Source of the DNA: Thermotoga sp. KOL6
GTDB lineage: Bacteria; Thermotogota; Thermotogae; Thermotogales; Thermotogaceae
Assembly (NCBI RefSeq): GCF_002866025.1
Contig: NZ_LNDE01000004.1
Location: forward strand, 62,001-126,000
Length of the DNA stretch: 64,000 bases
Direction: 5' to 3'
The translations under genes were made by a program, and so were the position numbers. Positions 57,185 through 64,000 of the stretch are shown here, one piece after another; within the stretch, counting starts at the first letter, position 1, and the number at the start of each line of letters is the position of its first letter. The notes beneath the pieces are model-generated. The model worked only from the letters and a program-made list of their open reading frames with translations, made no database searches and was not told where the DNA came from.

Positions 57185-58305
57185 ATTCTCACTCCTCTTT
57201 TCGTGTAAACGTAAACGAGTATCTCTGCCACTATTTTATAGAATTCAGAAGATATTTCTTCACCTACTTCAACTTTGTAGTACAGGTCACGAGCAAGAGG
57301 AGGATTTCTCACAATAGCTACTCCGTTTTCCTTTGCAATTTCGATGATCCTCAGTGCTAAGTGATCTACTCCCTTTGCTACCACTGTGGGGGCGTTCATC
57401 GTATCTGGATCATATTTGAGGGCGACAGCAAAGTGTGTTGGGTTTGTTATCACAACATCTGCCTTCGGTACTTCTTCCATCATTCTTTTTCGTAAAATAT
57501 CATACATTATTTGTCTCTGCCTTCTCTTCACTTCGGGATTTCCTTCCACTTCTTTGAGTTCATCTTTAAGTTCTTGTTTAGTCATCCGGATGCTCTTTTC
57601 ATATTCCCATCTCTGGTAGAGATAGTCGAAAATAGCGAGAATGAGAAGAGCCATACCACTTTTCAATGCAATTTCAGAAGCGATATCCCAAAAGTTCAAG
57701 AACATATCTTCTATCCCCATTTCGGAAAAAAGAACCATTTCATGCCATCTATTTCTCAAAACTTGGTAAACAACGATCCCCACAATGGAGACTTTCAGAA
57801 TCGCTTTCAAAAGTTCGACCAAAGATTTGAGAGAGAACAATCTTTTGAAACCTTCAACCGGATTTATTCTGTTAAGATCTGGTTTTAAAGCTTTAGGCGC
57901 AAACAAAAACCTTGTCTGTAAAGCTCCAACCAAAACTCCCGAAGCCATTATGAACAGGATGAGGCCACCCATCATCATGAATATCTTTTTGAATTGTTCC
58001 AAAGCTACCATGAGAATATCGTTTGTCCTCTCGAATGCGAAAAACACTTGGATATCTTGAGCGATCTCATTTGTAGCACGGAATCCGAATACCTTCAAGA
58101 CGACAGCGAAAGCAAGGAAGGTAATAGCCATATTGAGTTCCCGTGAAGTAGGAACTCTTCCTTCTTCTCTTACTTTTCTTCTTTTTCTTGGTGTGGCACG
58201 CTCTGTTCTCTCTGCTTCAGCAAATAGGAGCGGTATTATTTCCCAAGAAGTTCTTGAATAGCATTCAAGGTAAGACTTGAAACTCTTTGAGCCATTTCTG
58301 CCCAT
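57181..58305 (-). CDS. flhB: Flagellar export protein FlhB, start uncertain
   Basis: FlhB is the substrate-specificity switch of flagellar export. The family-like sequence begins near residue 26 of the frame shown (FAEAERTERATPRKRRKVRE), followed by four helices and a cytoplasmic domain with the autocleavage motif NPTH (about 290). The reading frame as given starts at ATG 58305 and would overlap fliR by 70 bases with no good ribosome site. Inside it only ATA codons at the fliR stop (58239-58234) are better placed, giving about 350 residues. So the start may be a non-canonical ATA, or my placement is wrong. Confidence 0.88.
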   Translation of the reverse strand: MGRNGSKSFKSYLECYSRTSWEIIPLLFAEAERTERATPRKRRKVREEGRVPTSRELNMAITFLAFAVVLKVFGFRATNEIAQDIQVFFAFERTNDILMVALEQFKKIFMMMGGLILFIMASGVLVGALQTRFLFAPKALKPDLNRINPVEGFKRLFSLKSLVELLKAILKVSIVGIVVYQVLRNRWHEMVLFSEMGIEDMFLNFWDIASEIALKSGMALLILAIFDYLYQRWEYEKSIRMTKQELKDELKEVEGNPEVKRRQRQIMYDILRKRMMEEVPKADVVITNPTHFAVALKYDPDTMNAPTVVAKGVDHLALRIIEIAKENGVAIVRNPPLARDLYYKVEVGEEISSEFYKIVAEILVYVYTKRGVRI

Positions 58306-59006
58306 ATAGGAAGCATCCCCAAAATCAATATAACACCGACTATCACTTTCAAAGGCAACCCAACCATGAAAACGTTCATTTGAGGTATCAACCTCGACAC
58401 GATTCCAAGGACAATGCTTATAATGAGCATGAAAGCGATGACAGGAGCACCTATTTTAAGAATCATAACGAAAAACTCACCAGATCTTCCCACAATGTAG
58501 GCGAAAAAATCGCTCTTCAAATTTACGAGATCTATTGGGAAAACTCTCAACGAATCTCTGAGACCCTCGAATATCAACAGTGGGCCTTTTATCAAGACGA
58601 AAACAGTAAGAGCTAAAAAGTAAAGTAAACCTCCCGTAGGATTAGTTTGTTCTTCACCGAGTGCAAAGACTTCCTCCATACCAAAGCCTATTTGAAATCC
58701 AAACACATAGCCAGCACCGTTGAACACTTGAAGAAACAAATAGACAATGAATCCAAGTCCCATTCCTACTAAAAAGTTGAAAACCACGTTCAAAGTGAAT
58801 CCCAACACGGGCGTATCGAGTGGAAGTTCGATATCCGATGAATAAAGTGTCAGCCAGCTTGTGAACAATGCAAGAAATACTTTTACGATAACAGGAAACG
58901 CCCTTTCCGAAAAAAAGGGAGCGATTACGAAAAAGCCTGTAAATCTTACGAACAGACACATCCAAGCCAAAAATTTTTCTTCAAGAAAGATGAAAAACTG
59001 ATCCAA
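58236..59006 (-). CDS. fliR: Flagellar export protein FliR
   Basis: A 256-residue integral membrane protein of the flagellar export gate, with about six hydrophobic helices. The segment FSERAFPVIVKVFLALFTSW and the EEVFALGEEQTNPTG loop fit FliR. The start is TTG 59006, with a GAGGTG ribosome site that includes the mtnA stop. It follows mtnA immediately. Confidence 0.92.
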   Translation of the reverse strand: MDQFFIFLEEKFLAWMCLFVRFTGFFVIAPFFSERAFPVIVKVFLALFTSWLTLYSSDIELPLDTPVLGFTLNVVFNFLVGMGLGFIVYLFLQVFNGAGYVFGFQIGFGMEEVFALGEEQTNPTGGLLYFLALTVFVLIKGPLLIFEGLRDSLRVFPIDLVNLKSDFFAYIVGRSGEFFVMILKIGAPVIAFMLIISIVLGIVSRLIPQMNVFMVGLPLKVIVGVILILGMLPIWAEMAQRVSSLTLNAIQELLGK

Positions 59007-59008
59007 TT

Positions 59009-60040
59009 TTACACCTCAAGAATCTTCTTTATATTTTCTTCAAACGGTGGTTTCACAACACCTTTCTCAGTTATGATCGCTGTTATCAAGGAATTTTCTG
59101 TAACGTCGAAGGCTGGATTTAGAACTTTCACTCCTTCTGGTACAATTCTACTTCCACCGCAATGAGTTACCTCTTCCGCTTTTCTCTCTTCAATAGGAAT
59201 TTCTTTTCCACTCTTTATGGTGGGATCGATGGTGGAAACGGGAGCTGCTATGTAAAAAGGTATATTGTTTCTGTGAGCAAGGACTGCAAGTGAATAAGTT
59301 CCTATTTTATTCGCGGTGTCTCCGTTCAAAGCGATTCTGTCTGCCCCCACTACAACGGCGTCTATCAAACCTCTTTTCATGAGCCATCCTGCCATGTTGT
59401 CCGTGATGACGTACACCTCTATACCATCTTTCATGAGTTCCCAAGCGGTTAGCCTTGCTCCCTGAAGATACGGTCGTGTCTCGTCAGCGAAGACTTTCAC
59501 GCGCTTTCCGGATTCGACAGCTGCCCTGATAACGCCGAGGGCTGTACCGTAATCTACAGTTGCCAACGCTCCTGCATTGCAGTGAGTGAGAACGGTCGAA
59601 CCGTCTTTTATGAGCTCAGCACCGTTTTTTCCAATAGCCTTGTTCGTTTCTATATCTTCGTATGCCATCCTCATGGCTTCGTTTTCCAGGATTGTGTCAA
59701 GATCTTTTTCGTTGATGTTTTCTAGAAATACTTTCTCCATTCTGTTCAACGCCCAAAAGAGGTTCACAGCAGTTGGCCTTGTTTGGGAAAGAGTGTATTT
59801 CACTTGTTCCATCCATTCTTTCAAGTTACCATTTTTGAATTCTCTGTATCCTAAAACATATCCGAACGCTGCTGTAACACCAATTGCTGGTGCTCCTCTC
59901 ACAATCATTTCTTTTATTGCATGAGCAACCTCTTTGTGCGATCTACATTCAACGTATTCCTCGACGAAAGGAAGTTTTCTTTGATCTAACAATTTCAACG
60001 ATTGACCAGTCCACTCCATCGTTTTTGTCTTCAGCTTCAC
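59009..60040 (-). CDS. mtnA: Methylthioribose-1-phosphate isomerase
   Basis: MtnA converts methylthioribose 1-phosphate to methylthioribulose 1-phosphate in methionine salvage. The 343-residue eIF2B-like enzyme has Cys154 (THCNAGALATVDYGTA) and Asp234 (VGADRIALNGDTANKIGTYS), the catalytic pair of the family. It matches T. maritima TM0911. GTG 60040 overlaps the PpiC-type gene's stop (GTGA). No other salvage gene is next to it; it is followed directly by fliR. Confidence 0.94.
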   Translation of the reverse strand: MKLKTKTMEWTGQSLKLLDQRKLPFVEEYVECRSHKEVAHAIKEMIVRGAPAIGVTAAFGYVLGYREFKNGNLKEWMEQVKYTLSQTRPTAVNLFWALNRMEKVFLENINEKDLDTILENEAMRMAYEDIETNKAIGKNGAELIKDGSTVLTHCNAGALATVDYGTALGVIRAAVESGKRVKVFADETRPYLQGARLTAWELMKDGIEVYVITDNMAGWLMKRGLIDAVVVGADRIALNGDTANKIGTYSLAVLAHRNNIPFYIAAPVSTIDPTIKSGKEIPIEERKAEEVTHCGGSRIVPEGVKVLNPAFDVTENSLITAIITEKGVVKPPFEENIKKILEV

Positions 60041-61026
60041 TTTCCGCTCCCTCCAAGTTTTATCTCTATTTGACTTTTCTTTTTGAACTCTTCGAAGGCT
60101 TTTTCAAACCAGTCGCTCCAAAGCTGTGTTTTTTTGTCTGAAAGAAGTTTGTTGATAATCTCTTCTTTCACCTCATCGAACGTTTTGTAAGAGGAAGTCC
60201 TTTTTTCAACAATTTTGTAAAGAACGAAACCGTCTTTCGATTCAAATGGGCCAAGAATAGCTCCTTCTGGTGCGTCAAAAATAACACTTTCTATATCTTC
60301 GTTCAGTTGGCCTTCTTCTATCCACCCAAGATCTCCACCAGTTGCCACTTGTGTAGCAACTTCAAGAAATTCTTCCCCTTTTCTGATCCTGGAAAGAGCC
60401 TCATCGATAGTGTTTTTCTCTTTGGCTACTATCCGATAGAGATGAACCGCCGCCGGTATTCTGAAAGATTCTTTGTTTTCGTTGTAATACTTTTGTGCTT
60501 CTTCAGAGGTAACGGTTGCGCTCTGAGTGATTTTTTCTTGGAGTCTTTGGAGGGAAAGCTGTGTTTTCATGTGCCAGATGAGTCGCTTTTTGAACGTTTC
60601 GAGATCTCCGTAACCTGAACTCTGCAAAAATTTGTCTAAATCTTCGAGAGTTATTCCCATCGTTTCCACAGTTTCTTTGAGCCTTTTTTCAACTTCTGCA
60701 TTCGCCTCTTCCTCCGTTACTCCTACACCTTCCTTTTCGGCGAGTTGTTGTATAAGAAGGTCATCTATCAGAGAATTTAAAACTTCCAATTTGTACTTCA
60801 ACAGCAATTTCAAACCTTCTTCTGTGCCTGTAAGAACATTGAAGAATCTGGTGTCAATTTGAGCGATGCTTTTGAGAAGATTGCTCACATCCGCCTCAAT
60901 CTCTAAAAGATCAGAGGTAATGGGTTCACCGTTAACAATTGCTACTATTGTGCTGGAAGTGGTAGTTGCTTGGGAAAAAAGAGTGACCACCATTGCCATG
61001 AGTGACAGGAAAATCACCTTTTTCAT
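60037..61026 (-). CDS. Exported peptidyl-prolyl isomerase (SurA/PrsA-like)
   Basis: A 329-residue periplasmic folding factor. A signal peptide is visible at about 1-19 (KKVIFLSLMAMVVTLFSQA). The N-terminal part is SurA_N-like (AIVNGEPIT, then long helices), and a parvulin/PpiC domain follows at about 190-290 with GGDLGWIEEGQL and FESKDGFVLYKI. There is no lipobox, so it appears soluble rather than a PrsA lipoprotein. It overlaps mazG and mtnA by 4 bases each. Confidence 0.88.
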   Translation of the reverse strand: MKKVIFLSLMAMVVTLFSQATTTSSTIVAIVNGEPITSDLLEIEADVSNLLKSIAQIDTRFFNVLTGTEEGLKLLLKYKLEVLNSLIDDLLIQQLAEKEGVGVTEEEANAEVEKRLKETVETMGITLEDLDKFLQSSGYGDLETFKKRLIWHMKTQLSLQRLQEKITQSATVTSEEAQKYYNENKESFRIPAAVHLYRIVAKEKNTIDEALSRIRKGEEFLEVATQVATGGDLGWIEEGQLNEDIESVIFDAPEGAILGPFESKDGFVLYKIVEKRTSSYKTFDEVKEEIINKLLSDKKTQLWSDWFEKAFEEFKKKSQIEIKLGGSGK

Positions 61027-61790
61027 TCTTCATCTCCTCCTTTCGCTTTCTCCCAGTATTCATTCAATTTCTCTAACGATAATTGTTCCAAAACCAATCC
61101 ATCCTTCTCTATGAGTTCTTCCATCTTTTTAAATCTTTCCACGAACTTTTTAGTTGCTTTTCTTAGAGCAGACTCCGGTTCAACACCCAAGAATCTTGAA
61201 AGATTAACTACGGAGAAGAGAAGATCTCCGAACTCTTCTTCCACCTTTTCAGGATTCTGAGCATTTTTCAACTCTTTCAATTCCTCCTCTATCTTCTCAT
61301 AAACTCCTTTCACATCCTCCCAGTCGAAACCTACTTGTGAGGCGTTTTCTTGAATTCGTCTCGCCATTGACAAAGCTGGCACAAGTGGGTTTATCTCTCC
61401 TATCCTCGATGATTTGTCTTTTCCTTTCTCTTGTGCTTTTATGTCTTCCCATTGTTTGTAAGAATACCCTGGGCTGTCTCCGAAGACGTGGGGATGGCGT
61501 CTAATGAGTTTATCATTTAGATGTTCAATTACATTTTCCACCGTGAATGCTCCTCTCTCTTTTGCAATTTGAGAATGAAAAACTACCTGGAGAAGTACAT
61601 CACCGAGCTCCTCTTTCATCATCTCATCGTTTTTTTCATCTATCGCTTCTATCAGTTCGTAACATTCTTCAATGAGATAAGGTTTCAAACTTTCGTGGGT
61701 TTGTTTTCTATCCCATTCACAACCCTCAGGAGAGCGAAGTTTTTCCATTATGGCTAGGAGTTCCTCGAAGATTTCACCAGATCTTCCCAT
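61023..61790 (-). CDS. mazG: Nucleoside triphosphate pyrophosphohydrolase MazG
   Basis: MazG hydrolyses NTPs and dNTPs to the monophosphates and pyrophosphate, cleaning nucleotide pools. The 255-residue protein has two MazG domains: the first with EECYELIEAID and EELGDVLLQVVFH (about 36-70), the second with EEEFGDLLFSVVNLSRFL (about 190). ATG 61790 lies 1 base after the DUF47 gene. Tight coupling on both sides. Confidence 0.94.
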   Translation of the reverse strand: MGRSGEIFEELLAIMEKLRSPEGCEWDRKQTHESLKPYLIEECYELIEAIDEKNDEMMKEELGDVLLQVVFHSQIAKERGAFTVENVIEHLNDKLIRRHPHVFGDSPGYSYKQWEDIKAQEKGKDKSSRIGEINPLVPALSMARRIQENASQVGFDWEDVKGVYEKIEEELKELKNAQNPEKVEEEFGDLLFSVVNLSRFLGVEPESALRKATKKFVERFKKMEELIEKDGLVLEQLSLEKLNEYWEKAKGGDEE

Positions 61791-61791
61791 T

Positions 61792-62433
61792 TCAAAACCT
61801 CCTCTTCAAAAGCACGATCTCTACTCTATCCGAGACATCTTCCGTTCTATCGGCAATGTCTCCTATGCACCTGATGAGTTCCTTTACCTCGAGTTTTTTG
61901 CATCTATCTATCTCCATATTGAACAACTTTTTCAAAGCTTCTCTTTCTACGGAATCTTCTTCGTGTTCGTATCTTTCAACTTCAAGAACGTATTCTCCTA
62001 CCCGGTCCAAGTCTTCGAAGAGATGTTTCAGAGCCAGTTTCAAAGAGCTGAAAGCCTTTAGAGAATATTCCATCTGTCTTAATATGAGATCCTTTATTTC
62101 GGAAGGAATCTCGGGTTTCTGAAGAACCAGCAGATCCGCGACGTACTCAGCTTTGTTCGCCACTTTATCTAAAGACTCTATCAAACCCAGAAGATCTCCT
62201 CGAAAGTTTGGTAGAAAAGCCCCGCTGTACATTTCCATCTCGGTTTTACGTCGAGCCCTATCTGCTTCACTTTCCAATCTCTGAGCTCGTATGTACAAAC
62301 TTTCTATTTCGTCGGATTCTCTGAGATAATTTTTCAGAAGATCGAAAACGCACGACAGAGTTTCTTCTACTTTGCCGACATGATTAAAAAAGAGTGAGAT
62401 TATGTCCGACTCCTTCTTTCCGGAAAACCACAT
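61792..62433 (-). CDS. DUF47 / PhoU-like protein
   Basis: A 213-residue all-helical protein of the DUF47 family, related to PhoU. It has repeated acidic/basic helix segments (ESEADRARRKTEMEMY and EEDSVEREALKKLF), each with the E/D-rich metal-cluster pattern seen in PhoU-like proteins. In other bacteria such genes lie beside Pit phosphate transporters; here there is none, so its partner is unknown. Its first 50 bases overlap the end of rnhB. Confidence 0.87.
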   Translation of the reverse strand: MWFSGKKESDIISLFFNHVGKVEETLSCVFDLLKNYLRESDEIESLYIRAQRLESEADRARRKTEMEMYSGAFLPNFRGDLLGLIESLDKVANKAEYVADLLVLQKPEIPSEIKDLILRQMEYSLKAFSSLKLALKHLFEDLDRVGEYVLEVERYEHEEDSVEREALKKLFNMEIDRCKKLEVKELIRCIGDIADRTEDVSDRVEIVLLKRRF

Positions 62434-63103
62434 TTCTTCTCGCCCCCAAAAGATTTGAGATTTTTTCGAAACGTTCTTTGGAGATGAGATTTTTTTTCAA
62501 AAACTCAGAGAGAATTTCTCCAGAGAGATTTTCCAAAACCGGCTTGAAACTCATTCTGTGTATGGGAAGCACACCATGATGTTTCAACTCATCTAAGTGT
62601 TTCTTTGTAGCGTATCCTTTGTGTTCGTGGAAGGAAAATTGTGGATAAATCTTGCTGAATTTTTCCATCATTCTATCCCTTATCACCTTGGCAACTATGG
62701 ATGCAGCGCCTATCAGCTTACTTTTCTGATCTCCCTTGACCAAACAAACCCCTGGAATGTTAAGTTCTATTCCTTTTCCATCCACAAGCACGAATGCTGG
62801 TTTTACGGAAAGATTCTCTAATGCGCGATTCATGGCAATTTTTGTGGCATTGAATATGTTCAAGATATCTATTTCCTCGGGTGTAGCAATTCCAATTCCA
62901 ACGACAGCTTTTTTCATTATCATACCGAAAAGTTCCTCCCTTATTTTTGGAGAGAGTTGTTTTGAGTCGTTTATTCCTTCTACATTTTCTTTCAAAAACA
63001 CAGCTGCAGCCACTACTGGGCCTGCTAAACATCCTCTACCTGCTTCATCCACACCCACTACCAAACCATATTCTTTCTTGTAAAAATCATCTATTCTCAC
63101 CAC
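62384..63103 (-). CDS. rnhB: Ribonuclease HII
   Basis: It cleaves RNA-DNA hybrids and single ribonucleotides in DNA. The 239-residue protein has the VGVDEAGRGCLAGPVVAAAV motif (acidic residues at about 18-19), INDSKQLSPKIRE and VLVDGKGIEL, with a C-terminal helical extension. Start is one of two adjacent GTG codons (63103 or 63100) after GGAAGGGAAA. It overlaps the protease gene by 17 bases and the DUF47 gene by 50. Confidence 0.94.
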   Translation of the reverse strand: MVRIDDFYKKEYGLVVGVDEAGRGCLAGPVVAAAVFLKENVEGINDSKQLSPKIREELFGMIMKKAVVGIGIATPEEIDILNIFNATKIAMNRALENLSVKPAFVLVDGKGIELNIPGVCLVKGDQKSKLIGAASIVAKVIRDRMMEKFSKIYPQFSFHEHKGYATKKHLDELKHHGVLPIHRMSFKPVLENLSGEILSEFLKKNLISKERFEKISNLLGARRNVVFRKEGVGHNLTLF

Positions 63104-63941
63104 TCGTTTCCCTTCCTTTGTAATAAGGTGCGGGTATGTACCCGACGGACGGTCGTTTGGGTTCCGACTGTTTGTAAAGATCCATGAGCTCGTAAACTTC
63201 TGCGGGCATGTTTGTATTCACTTGTATTCCGAGCTCTTTCAGTTTCTGATAGTTGAGAGGATAATCATGTGTCCAATATCCTTCACAGAGTCTACTTGCT
63301 ACTTCCTCAGCTTTCTCCCCCGGCATCTTGTCTATTAGAATTTCCTTTACGAATTCTTTCATCTGCTTGATAGCCTTTTCAGCTATATCTGCAAGAATAA
63401 GTGTTTGATCATCTATTTCGTTAACATCTTTCTTCTTAACAACTGAAAGGATGGAAGGAGCAGGCATGTTACCAATCTGAGGATCAAGAGGACCCAAAAC
63501 AGCGTTTTCATCCATAACTATCTCATCGGCAGCGAGAGCGATCAAAGTTCCACCGGACATAGCGTAGTGTGGAACGAAAACAGTTACTTTTCCTTTGTGT
63601 CTTTTCAGAGCTCTTGCTATCTGTTCTGCAGCTAAGACAAGACCACCTGGCGTGTGTATTATTAAATCTATGGGCATGTCTTGGGGAGTTAACTTTATCG
63701 CTCTCAAAACTTCTTCTGAGTCCTCTATATCGATGTAACGTCTCACAGGAAACCCAAGAAAATTTATGGATTCAGTCCGATGTATGAGAGTTATCACTCG
63801 GCTGTTTCGCTTTTTTTCGAGACTTCTTATAAGGGTCTCTCTTGCGGATTTAAGAGCGGAATTCTTAAGAAAAGGCGTAATGAGCGAAAATATAAAAATC
63901 ATCCAAAAAATTTGAAAGATTAAGGTGCCAATATCTCCCAT
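63087..63941 (-). CDS. SDH-family serine protease (ClpP-class, membrane anchored)
   Basis: A 284-residue protein of the serine dehydrogenase proteinase (SDH/PF01972) family, related to SppA and ClpP. It has one N-terminal membrane helix (about 5-25), the IDLIIHTPGGLVLAAEQIA segment (about 91-109) and the nucleophile region YAMSGGTLIALAAD near residue 135, followed by LGPLDPQ. It is the first gene of the long minus-strand operon, with GGGGAGGGG before ATG 63941. Confidence 0.87.
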   Translation of the reverse strand: MGDIGTLIFQIFWMIFIFSLITPFLKNSALKSARETLIRSLEKKRNSRVITLIHRTESINFLGFPVRRYIDIEDSEEVLRAIKLTPQDMPIDLIIHTPGGLVLAAEQIARALKRHKGKVTVFVPHYAMSGGTLIALAADEIVMDENAVLGPLDPQIGNMPAPSILSVVKKKDVNEIDDQTLILADIAEKAIKQMKEFVKEILIDKMPGEKAEEVASRLCEGYWTHDYPLNYQKLKELGIQVNTNMPAEVYELMDLYKQSEPKRPSVGYIPAPYYKGRETSGENR

Positions 63942-63972
63942 AGCTTCCCCTCCCCTTTATTTGTCATTTACA

Positions 63973-63981
63973 ATTCTATCA
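63973..63981 (-). promoter_or_regulatory. Extended -10 promoter of the long minus-strand operon
   Basis: TGATAGAAT on the minus strand, 31 bases before ATG 63941. A -35 would lie at the window edge and is not clear. Confidence 0.45.
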
Positions 63982-64000
63982 CACATAAAATAAAAAATGC

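Overview
The window is a compact stretch of bacterial chromosome from a hyperthermophilic Thermotoga, most likely of the T. maritima / T. neapolitana / T. petrophila group. This rests on the protein sequences (Lys/Glu-rich, with GTG, TTG and possibly rarer start codons), on strong GGAGG ribosome binding sites, and on a gene order that, from memory, follows the T. maritima region around TM0845 to TM0916. The species is not proven by what is visible. There are about 67 protein genes, one tRNA, two HrcA operators (CIRCE) and several clear terminators. I see no insertion sequence, prophage, CRISPR array, rRNA or obvious pseudogene, and no gene-free stretch longer than about 260 bases.

Layout. 1-3.6 kb (+): a CorC/HlyC-type membrane protein cut by the window edge, cytidine deaminase, Era and a YqeH-type GTPase. 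3.6-6.3 kb (-): the heat-shock operon hrcA-grpE-dnaJ behind a perfect CIRCE; dnaK is not here. 6.4-15.2 kb (+): tRNA-Leu(CAA), its terminator, then a long operon: tsaC/sua5, an orphan histidine kinase, an HDOD protein, rbfA, truB, ribF, a probable ECF S component, yajC, secD, secF. 15.2-16.3 kb (-): a sugar-1-phosphate nucleotidylyltransferase. 16.4-21.2 kb (+): rplI, tRNase Z, an NfeD/stomatin pair, a small membrane protein, and a redox pair of protein disulfide oxidoreductase and thioredoxin reductase. 21.2-24.1 kb (-): rsmH, a short ftsL-like gene that a start-codon-limited gene finder would miss, and ftsI/spoVD. 24.3-26.7 kb (+): a CIRCE-controlled HSP100 ATPase.

26.7-35.0 kb (-): tsaB, an orphan protein of TM0875 type, a CDF metal transporter, enolase, a korA/ferredoxin/oadB group, and metY-metA for methionine synthesis. 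35.1-37.2 kb (+): coaX and a B12-binding radical SAM protein. 37.2-40.1 kb (-): a stand-alone pyruvate-kinase-C-like domain, a class A penicillin-binding protein and ogt. 40.1-49.4 kb (+): thiN, dxr, rseP, ispG, a CBS-ACT protein, uppP, a metallo-beta-lactamase-fold protein, glgA, galT, spoVS and a small helical protein. This run links isoprenoid synthesis (dxr, ispG) to undecaprenyl phosphate recycling (uppP).

49.4-64 kb (-): one nearly gap-free run of 18 genes, probably one transcription unit: an SDH-type protease, rnhB, a DUF47/PhoU-like protein, mazG, a PpiC/SurA-type protein, mtnA, fliR, flhB, flhA, flhF, flhG, a PilZ protein, cheC, cheD, fliA and three unrecognised genes. Housekeeping genes thus lead directly into flagellar export, flagellar positioning, chemotaxis adaptation and the flagellar sigma factor. 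The three unknown genes at its end are the best candidates for undescribed function. Other points for follow-up are the non-canonical start codons (era, ftsL, flhB), a hairpin between a ribosome binding site and a start codon, a ClpC/ClpB-hybrid HSP100 without a ClpP loop, a thioredoxin reductase without the usual NADPH motif, and a recurring extended -10 promoter motif.
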